Assembly: GCF_040448675.1 (NCBI RefSeq)
Contig: NZ_CP159289.1
Span: 5,377,001 to 5,441,000, forward strand
Length of the DNA stretch: 64,000 nt
Direction of reading: 5' to 3'
Source: Dyadobacter sp. 676
Lineage (GTDB): Bacteria > Bacteroidota > Bacteroidia > Cytophagales > Spirosomataceae
The notes beneath the pieces were generated by a model. It was not told the origin of the DNA. It saw only the letters and a list, made by a program, of their open reading frames with translations, and did no database searches. This document shows, in pieces, positions 57,337 to 64,000 of this stretch. Within the stretch, counting starts at the first letter, position 1. Each line of letters begins with the position of its first letter. Both the position numbers and the translations under genes were made by a program.

Positions 57337-59666
57337 AAACTGACCGTAACCAAGCTCACCAACACAGCGCCAGACACCGACACGGCGAAGATCCACCAGC
57401 TTATTTCAATCCGGTAGGTATATTTGTCCAGCCAGCCATTCATGAAATACCAGGCCAATGGGCCAGCGATCAGACAGGAAATCAATATCAGAAATACGAA
57501 TTCACGGGAAAGCAGCATCCAAAGCCCAGCTATGGAAGCGCCCAACACTTTGCGGATACCTATTTCTTTGGTCCGCTGCTCAGCCACGAAAGAGGCCAGT
57601 CCGAAAAGCCCCAGACAGGAAATCAGCACGGCAAGAACAGCGAACAAGGTGGTAAGTCGGGCGATACGCTCCTCGTCGCTGAACTTACGAGCATATTCCT
57701 GGTCGGCAAAGGAGTACTGAAATAAATTTTCAGGATCGTATTTCTTGAACATGGCTTGTATCCCGGCGACAGCAGTTGAAGCGCTGGCCGAGGGTCTTAT
57801 TTTGATAATTATTGTGTTGAGGCGCTTATAGTTAAGAAAGAAAATGGTTTGCTTGGCCGGTTCGTACGGCGATTGCGTCACTAGGTCCTCTATCACGCCG
57901 ATCACTCTGTATTTTCCATTGTCGCCCCACTGAATCATTTCGCCGACTGGGTTTTTCAGGCCCATATATTTTACCGCAGCTTCATTGAGCACAAAACCTA
58001 CGGAATCCGTGGCGAACCTCCTGGAAAAATCGCGGCCGTCCTTGATCTTCCAACCCACAGTGTTTCCAAATTCATGGGTAATGCGGAGTGTGACAAATTC
58101 GTCGGTCATGGCCGGATTTTTTCCTTTCCAGGTAAAACCGCTGTTGGTCACATAAGTGTTGGTCACCGGCGAGTCAGTAGCCGTTACTTCCTCGATTGCG
58201 CCGGTATTAAGTAGGTCGTTGCGGAATGCGGCGAAATGCTTGATGATCTGCTCGGACTTAATCGGACTGCTCAGCAACTGCTGACGGCTGTAACCGATGG
58301 GGCGGTTTTTTGCATACTGCACTTGTCGGTAGACGATAATGGTCCCTATAATGAGTGTCACTGACACAGCGAACTGCAATACGACCAGCATCTTCCGCGG
58401 TGAACCCGCCAGCTGGCCGCGCTTTTGGTTGAAGGAAATACCCTTTAACGCAGTGATTGGCTTGAAGGACGACAGGTAAAGTGCGGGATAAGTGCCCGCC
58501 ACCAAGCCGGTTAGCAGAATGAACGCAATACATGTAAGCCAAAAGTAAGGTAATGCAAATGGTAATGCGATCTGCTTATCGACCAGCAGGTTGAAGGCTG
58601 GCAGCGAAACGGTCACGATCAGTAGCGAAACTGTGAATGCCAGGATCACCACCATCAGCGATTCGCCCAAAAATTGGACGGCAAGTTGGGTTTTGGCCGA
58701 ACCCACCGCTTTGCGAACCCCGATTTCCTTGGCTCGTTTTTCGCTGCGTGCAGTATTGAGGTTCATGAAGTTGATGCAGGCCAGCATCAGCACAAACAAT
58801 CCCGTGATTCCGAACAACCATACAACACTGATACGCCCGCCAGTATTGACGCCGTTTTTAAATTCGGAGTACAAATTCCATTTACGCATCGGCTGCAAAA
58901 AGATCAGCGGCTCATATTTAGATTCCTCCCGGTCGATATTGTCGAGCTTCGCTTTGGCAATCGCAGCTGAAACCTGGTCCATCTCCGAATGGTCGCCGAT
59001 CTGCACATACATATTAAACCAGTTGTTTCCCCAGCCAAGCCATTCGGGCAGGTCTTTTTCGAGTAGTTTCCAGGGCGCTATGAATTCCAGACCCGCGAAG
59101 GATGAATTGGCTGGCAGATCGGCGTAGACGCCCGTTACCCTCACGGCATTTTTGTTGTCGATCCTGACAATCTTATCCATCGGCTCCGCGTCGCCAAATG
59201 TGGCTTTCGCGGCAGATTCGGAAAGCAGCACGGAATTCATGTCCGTGAGCCCCGAGCGAGTACCTTTCAACATTTGCAGCGATAGCATTTCGGCGATGTC
59301 CGGGCTCATGTAACGTCCGACCTGCGTCACCTTTCTATCCCCGAAACTTAATAAATGTTCACCGCCGCCACCGGTAATGGCGATGTATTTGAAATGGCTG
59401 CCATACTTATTTCGCAACTCCTGTTCGAGCTGCTTCGGCACGCCATCGCCCGTCTGGATCGTACCTGCGAAGTTCTGGCTCTGCATGACCTTCGCGATCT
59501 TGTCGTAGTTCTCGTGATTTTTGTCAAACGACAACTCATCAAAAACCCACAGGCCGATCAGCAGCGCCACGGCCATGCCCATGGCAAGGCCGGCAATGTT
59601 AATTACCGAATAGCCTTTGTTTTTCAATAGATTACGGAGTGCGATCTTGAAATAGTTTTGTATCAT
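57282..59666 (-). CDS. MacB/FtsX-like ABC transporter permease
   Basis: 794 residues starting MIQNYFKIALRNLLKNKGYS, the hallmark start of the Bacteroidota two-unit FtsX permeases. It has an N-terminal helix, a MacB-PCD-like periplasmic domain (~residues 45-250), and a first FtsX unit with three helices (RAKEIGVRKAVGSAKTQLAV). A second periplasmic domain and a second FtsX unit (ISCLGLFGLASFVAEQRTKE then IGIRKVLGAS) end in LLNPVRSLRSE. It works with an ABC ATPase not encoded nearby. The substrate is unknown; a role in lipid/lipoprotein or peptide export or stress response is family-level inference. An imperfect palindrome lies 240 bases upstream. Confidence 0.93.
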   Translation of the reverse strand: MIQNYFKIALRNLLKNKGYSVINIAGLAMGMAVALLIGLWVFDELSFDKNHENYDKIAKVMQSQNFAGTIQTGDGVPKQLEQELRNKYGSHFKYIAITGGGGEHLLSFGDRKVTQVGRYMSPDIAEMLSLQMLKGTRSGLTDMNSVLLSESAAKATFGDAEPMDKIVRIDNKNAVRVTGVYADLPANSSFAGLEFIAPWKLLEKDLPEWLGWGNNWFNMYVQIGDHSEMDQVSAAIAKAKLDNIDREESKYEPLIFLQPMRKWNLYSEFKNGVNTGGRISVVWLFGITGLFVLMLACINFMNLNTARSEKRAKEIGVRKAVGSAKTQLAVQFLGESLMVVILAFTVSLLIVTVSLPAFNLLVDKQIALPFALPYFWLTCIAFILLTGLVAGTYPALYLSSFKPITALKGISFNQKRGQLAGSPRKMLVVLQFAVSVTLIIGTIIVYRQVQYAKNRPIGYSRQQLLSSPIKSEQIIKHFAAFRNDLLNTGAIEEVTATDSPVTNTYVTNSGFTWKGKNPAMTDEFVTLRITHEFGNTVGWKIKDGRDFSRRFATDSVGFVLNEAAVKYMGLKNPVGEMIQWGDNGKYRVIGVIEDLVTQSPYEPAKQTIFFLNYKRLNTIIIKIRPSASASTAVAGIQAMFKKYDPENLFQYSFADQEYARKFSDEERIARLTTLFAVLAVLISCLGLFGLASFVAEQRTKEIGIRKVLGASIAGLWMLLSREFVFLILISCLIAGPLAWYFMNGWLDKYTYRIEISWWIFAVSVSGAVLVSLVTVSFQAIRAALLNPVRSLRSE

Positions 59667-60620
59667 GACTAAGCCTAATGCATTACTTGATGAATATGCT
59701 ACCTGCTTTTTGGACGGTGCGAAAGGCCGAAGCAGCGTGACGGTACCGGAGAGATGAAGCCAGTCCGCCTTGCGCTTGCCGGATTTTTGTGCCTATTGAT
59801 ATCATCTATTTTCCCGGGTAATGCCGATCAAATGCTGTACCAGTTTAGGGAATGCCTTATTCCAGGTTTCTGGCAACTTTTTGTAAAAAATCGGATAACC
59901 AGAAATGTCCGCTTTCGAACGCGGGGTGTACCAAAATGGACGTGGCTTACCTACCTGAAAATTAGAGTCCGTTATCAACGCGTCCTATTTGATTTTGAAG
60001 CCCTCTATGTTACATCTCCGGAAGAAATAGTGCGCAACAAGGTCAACTGCACTCCTTGCAAACTGTACAGATTTTTGTCACGCGCTCTTTATGATCACTG
60101 ATTTGCTCGTCAATTGACGAAATGAGCAGATTTCTTTCCCGCGCTTTAATTTTCCGTTTCGAATACGTTTTAGAACCTTTTTATTCATAAAGGCTATAAT
60201 CGTAGTAGAAAAGAAAAAGCGCATAATCTGCTTAGAACGATCGAAATGAGTATACGAGTGGCATCTTTTCGTAGCCGCTGTACCACCCGCAGCCCAATCT
60301 GCAATGCACTGATGCCCATCGTTTCACTCAGTAATTGAGCGGTGAAATCGTGTCTCCTATGGAACCACACGAAAATTCCCAGCAAGAGCATTCAAAATAT
60401 CAGCGTGAAGCGGCCGCGGATTGAAAAGGGCAACTTACGGTTCAAAATGAGGGCACCAGCGGTGAAATACTCCCGGTTGGCACACCAATCACTTCCAGCG
60501 GGGAATATGCCTGGAAAAAGACACTTCAATAGGAACGGCTAAGCACATATGCGGCAGCGGTTATGACCAGGAAAGTATAAACCACCTGACCCACTTAGCC
60601 ATTGATTAATCCGTCGCTGT
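59667..60620. other. Intergenic region with candidate operator and permease debris
   Basis: About 950 bases. The plus-strand ORF 59754-60101 has a signal-like start but no coherent body; I regard it as spurious. The region contains the palindrome at 59906-59942. A minus-strand stretch near 60230-60391 (TAQLLSETMGISALQIGLRV) vaguely resembles an FtsX segment and may be debris of another permease. Otherwise nothing is recognised. Confidence 0.45.
59906..59942. promoter_or_regulatory. Imperfect palindrome, candidate operator for the FtsX permease
   Basis: tgtccgctttcgaacgc and, on the other strand, cgtccattttggtacacc share GTCC-n-nTTT-nG-nAC. They face each other across a short centre. It lies ~240 bases upstream of the permease start at 59666. 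This is a two-half-site layout typical of a dimeric regulator. Function is inferred from symmetry and position only. Confidence 0.4.
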
Positions 60621-62878
60621 TCATCGCCGGTTTGCATCCTTACTTTTCCTGAAAGTTGACGTTCTCCCTGTTCCAAACCTGTAAGTAAACCCAAGACGGA
60701 ACCGGGCTGCATTGAAATTGCTGATGCGATCGATTTGATAATTTTCGATGGCGATCCGGCTCCCTTGTTTATTGGTATTCAAAATATTGGTTCCGTCCAA
60801 AACCAGCGTGGCTTTACTATCAAACAAACTCCTGCTCAGTCCCGATGCGAGGTAGTAATAGGGCCTGGTGCGGCTTTGTGCATTGTTGTCAGGCCCTTGC
60901 GCGTCTAGCCGGCATTGAAAAGTAAGCTTCCAGGGTAATTTAATGCGCATGCCTAGCCGTCCATTCCATGAGTGGTTGGAGAAACCCAAATCGTTATCTC
61001 GGTAGTAGCCGTGCTGACGAAACAGGTAACCTGTTAGCTGGCCGTTTACAGACAGCCACGGCAAAGGGTTATAAGTCGCTGATAGCTCGGCGCCATAACG
61101 TCTCTCGCTTGTAAGGTTAAATGGAATGGTAATCATCACATTGCGGTCACTTTGAAAGGTATATTGCAGGATCGGCGCGGTTGTAAAATGGGCGTACACC
61201 GTTGGGGTTAAGGTCAGTTTCTCCCATTGTCGGGTCAGCGCCAACTCGGCTACATGGGTGAAGGAAGGGTTTAAAGCAGGGTTTCCAACAGACTGGGCAT
61301 TCAGGTCGGTAACCTCATTGAACGGGTACAGATACCATAGCGATGGCCTGCTGATACGCCTGGAATAACCGGCCTGCATCGTCATTCCTTCCTGTAAAAC
61401 GTAGCTCAGGTTAACAGTCGGAAACATGCGGCCGTAGCACTTATTGCTGCCGAAATCGCCTCCTCTATCCTGGATGCGCACCCGCGTGTATTCGTAGCGC
61501 AGGCCTAGCTGATAACTTAGTTTTCCCGACTGGCTTTTGTATTGCAGGTATCCAGCGCCGATGTTTTCGTTGTAGTTAAGTTTATTGTCAATGCCGTCCA
61601 GCACTGTCCATGCATCGCCAAGGTATTGCTCAGCTTTGTAATCGCTGATTACCGACCGGGTTTCCATTTTAAGGCCCGCTTCGAAGGCGGATTGCAGGGA
61701 AAACGGATGAACAAAGTCGGATTGCATCACCAGGTCGCGGCTATTGCCCGATGAAGCTGTATGAATGGCGGGCAATGCCGCTGGCGAAGGGAATGTTTTT
61801 CTGGTTGTCAAGTCCCAGGTTTTATCGCTGTTCCAGAAATCGTATTGCACATCGACGGTCAGTTTCTGGCCTTCCCGGTCAAAAGTCCGGGTGTAGTTGG
61901 ACTCGAACTGGTTGTAGCTACGGCTTTCCCGCGAGCTGCCCAGGCGTGTGAGCATGCTATCGATACTAGCCGCGCCGAAAGCGTAGTCGAGTGTGGTACC
62001 GTCAATATCTTTGGTTGCATTCCTGAAATAAGCCAGCGTAACGGTGTTTTTCGGATTGATTTGGTAATCTCCACCGAAATAGATCAGCCTGCCGTCGTCG
62101 TGACGGTTTTCATGCTGTATTTTATGCACCGAGCTAGCGTCATTGCCCGCTGCAATTTGCCTGGTGGAATAAAACCCGATATAATCCGAATAGCGCCCTC
62201 CCAATGTGGTAAAGAGGTCCCAATGGCCGGCTTTATAGTTCAGGTTGGCGTTCAGGTTATAATCATTCGGGTACCCGAGGGTTATGCGCGCCTGGCCGCC
62301 GAGCTTATCCTTGCCATTCTTTTTAAGGATAATATTGATAGTCCCGGCTGACCCGGCAGCATCATCCCGCGCGGATGGGCTCGTCATCACTTCAACTCTC
62401 TCGATACTGCCAGCCGAAATCTGGGTAAGTATGTTGGCCGGCGAAAGGCCTGACCGTCTTCCATTGATTAACACAGCCACATTACTGTTGCCTCTGAGCC
62501 TGATGATCCCGGCTGCGTCGGCGGTAATAGAGGGAATCCCGTTGAGTACATCGGCTGCTGCGCCGCTCTGGGAGAGGATATCTTTGCCAATGTGATAAAC
62601 CTTTTTATCAAGCTGCAAATCGACATCTGGCCGCTCGGCAGTAATCCTTACCTCGCGCAGGGAAATTGTATCGTCCTTCATCGACGACCTCCGAACCCTA
62701 CCCGTCGAATCGGCAGGCGGCATTGCCGGTAAACCCTGGCCGTAAGCATTGATAGCGAACAGGCTGGCAAGAGCGATGAGAGAAGTCCGAGCGAATGCGG
62801 TTCGGGGGGCACCTCCGTAGCCAGTGCGTTTTTACGCTGCGGCTCTTTTAGGGATTTAAAAATGAAAAGTATCGACAT
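60621..62878 (-). CDS. TonB-dependent outer-membrane receptor, signal-peptide region frameshifted
   Basis: The main frame (62723-60621, 700 aa) has a plug domain (VRITAERPDVDLQLDKKVYH, IRLRGNSNVAVLINGRRSGL, SIERVEVMTSPSARDDAAGS) and a long beta-barrel ending FRLGFTYRFGTGR. This is the outer-membrane beta-barrel receptor type common in Bacteroidota. No N-terminal carboxypeptidase-like domain is seen. In frame upstream is a signal peptide, RTAFARTSLIALASLFAINA then YGQG, but with no start codon before a stop. An ATG at 62878 in another frame reads MSILFIFKSLKEPQRKNALA and would join if the C6 run (62814-62819, plus-strand G) had one more base. It probably imports or binds an unknown ligand. Confidence 0.85.
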
Positions 62879-63116
62879 GGCTGTTCTATTTGGTTCAGCG
62901 CAAATGAACGCAATCGCACCAGCCGTTTCCCGGATTTTAGCCGAAGTACGGAGGATGACCTCTATAAAACCAGGACCGCTCGTATCCGTGGAAAATGTGT
63001 CAGAAAAAGTCGAAAGCCGCCTGAAATCGGGAGTCTGTCGAATTTAAATAACCGAAGGTTTCAAATTATTAACTTTGGCAGCAGAACCAGCACCACTTAC
63101 TCCCACGAGCCGAAGC
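62879..63116. other. Divergent promoter region between TonB receptor and LytS-type kinase
   Basis: About 240 bases (390 if the receptor begins at 62723). A 61-aa ORF on the plus strand (62862-63047) overlaps the receptor's probable start and has no known motif. Promoters for both genes are expected here; no clear consensus match was identified. Confidence 0.4.
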
Positions 63117-64000
63117 ATGACCCGACGTTTTTACATCGCAGGCAACCGTTTGCTCACGCACATCCTCTTCTGGATGGGATACCTGTTCGTATACACGGGT
63201 GTCCACGCGGAAAGCGAAGACGGGCTTTGGGCTTATTTTCTGATCGAACTGCAAGGGTTACCTGCCGCAATGCTGGTTACCTATGTCAATATTTACTTTT
63301 TGTTTCCGCGCTATTTCCGACCCAAAAGATATGTCTCTTATGCGGCCGGTGCGGTAGCGTTGCTGTTCGTGGCTTCGCTGCTGAACCGGATACTGATTGA
63401 GCGCTTCATCGAGCCGAGGTTTTTTCCGGACACGACCTATTATGAGCCGATTTTTGTATGGTACCTGCTTTTCAAGGTAATGCTATGGTTTCTGGCCCCG
63501 GTCCTTTTGTTTACGCTTTTAATCAAGGCCGTCGGGCACTGGGTCGAGCAGGAACGGCTACATCAGGATACGATGCGCGAAAAACTGGCAGCGGAACTGC
63601 ACCTGCTGAAAGCCCAGGTGCACCCGCATTTTCTTTTTAATACCCTTAATAACCTGTATGCACTCACAATTCAATCCGCCCCTGCCGCACCGCAGGTAGT
63701 GCTAAAACTCTCTGAGTTGATGAGTTATATGCTTTATGAATCGCGGTCGGAGCTTATTTTGCTTGAAAAGGAAATCGCGCATATCAAGAATTATGTTGCG
63801 CTTGAAAAACTGCGGTACGGCGACCGGCTTGATGTTTCGCTTGCCGCTTCCGGTGAAACGGAAGGTAAAATGATCGCGCCGTTGCTACTGATACCTTTCG
63901 TGGAGAATGCGTTTAAACATGGGGTCAGTGATGAAACGGACGATGTTTGGGTAACCATCGACATTAAAGTAAAAGACGGGTGGCTCGGCGTGAAGGTGGA
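63117..64000 (+). CDS. LytS/YehU-type sensor histidine kinase, 3' cut by window edge
   Basis: At least 294 residues from ATG 63117, open to the end of the window. Four hydrophobic segments come first (LLTHILFWMGYLFVYTG; LPAAMLVTYVNIYFLF; YAAGAVALLFVASLL; LFKVMLWFLAPVLLFTLLI). A helix follows, and the His_kinase (PF06580-type) box QVHPHFLFNTLNNLYAL, whose first His region is the phospho-acceptor. Then come KEIAHIKNYVALEKLRYGDR and the N-box-like LLIPFVENAFKHGVSD of the HATPase. Such kinases pair with LytTR response regulators, usually the next gene, which would lie beyond 64000. Confidence 0.93.
   Translation, partial: MTRRFYIAGNRLLTHILFWMGYLFVYTGVHAESEDGLWAYFLIELQGLPAAMLVTYVNIYFLFPRYFRPKRYVSYAAGAVALLFVASLLNRILIERFIEPRFFPDTTYYEPIFVWYLLFKVMLWFLAPVLLFTLLIKAVGHWVEQERLHQDTMREKLAAELHLLKAQVHPHFLFNTLNNLYALTIQSAPAAPQVVLKLSELMSYMLYESRSELILLEKEIAHIKNYVALEKLRYGDRLDVSLAASGETEGKMIAPLLLIPFVENAFKHGVSDETDDVWVTIDIKVKDGWLGVKV

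Noticed and set aside
59754-60101. 116-codon ORF with a signal-peptide-like start
   Set aside because: The body is basic and shows no domain pattern; it crosses a palindromic regulatory-looking region and is better explained as chance.
62862-63047. 61-codon plus-strand ORF between the TonB receptor and LytS-type kinase
   Set aside because: It overlaps the likely start of the receptor on the other strand and has no recognisable feature.
1-64000. tRNA, rRNA and CRISPR arrays
   Set aside because: No cloverleaf with conserved T-loop, no rRNA-like sequence and no spaced direct repeats were noticed on reading; a tRNAscan or CRISPR search could still find weak cases.

Overview
The window looks like a chromosomal segment of a Bacteroidota bacterium of the order Cytophagales (Dyadobacter/Spirosoma-like; genus is inference). 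Supporting traits are secreted proteins ending in a type IX secretion (T9SS) C-terminal sorting domain, sensor kinases with Reg_prop beta-propellers, many LuxR/NarL response regulators, MacB/FtsX-like permeases, a TonB-dependent receptor, and a Bacteroidota-type promoter (TTTG-N20-TATTTTTG).

Layout: (1) 1-3675: SOS-mutagenesis genes, namely the 3' part of the error-prone polymerase dnaE2/imuC, an unknown protein and an SRAP (YedK/HMCES) protein. (2) 3676-14340: an A/T-richer defence island. It holds a DNA phosphorothioation (Dnd) operon: dndC, dndD, a DndE-HerA ATPase fusion, a protein with two GHKL ATPase domains plus a HisKA-like helix, a receiver-domain protein with an unknown C-terminus, and an unknown protein. 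The genes overlap or nearly touch. A convergent cysteine desulfurase (dndA) closes the island. dndB and dndFGH are absent, so the last three operon genes are candidates for the sensing/effector arm. This is the best candidate for an undescribed system. (3) 14341-18444: two IS3-family elements and a sensor kinase broken by one of them. (4) 18593-28556: T9SS cargo, a C1q-like protein, a YadA-head/S74 protein, aquaporin Z with a tiny membrane protein, and a degenerate receiver. (5) 29280-39390: two-component genes, including a 1040-aa propeller kinase, three LuxR regulators and a long PAS/GAF hybrid kinase. A relic SRAP copy lies among them. (6) 39501-47378: a second, damaged copy of the first IS3 element, a beta-lactamase-fold serine hydrolase, relics of a serine recombinase and an FtsX permease, and another propeller kinase. 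(7) 48805-56797: a ~2000-aa T9SS adhesin-like protein with a G11 tract, two LuxR regulators, a kinase relic and a small membrane protein. (8) 56902-64000: a lipoprotein-like ORF, an FtsX permease, a TonB receptor, and the start of a LytS-type kinase cut by the window edge.

Many genes are split by single-base shifts, often in homopolymers: A7 in dnaE2, A7 and A8 in dndD, A7 in the GHKL gene, G11 in the T9SS giant, and possibly C6 at the TonB receptor. Some could be biological (slippage, phase variation), but sequencing or assembly error is a serious alternative for all of them. No tRNA, rRNA or CRISPR array was seen.
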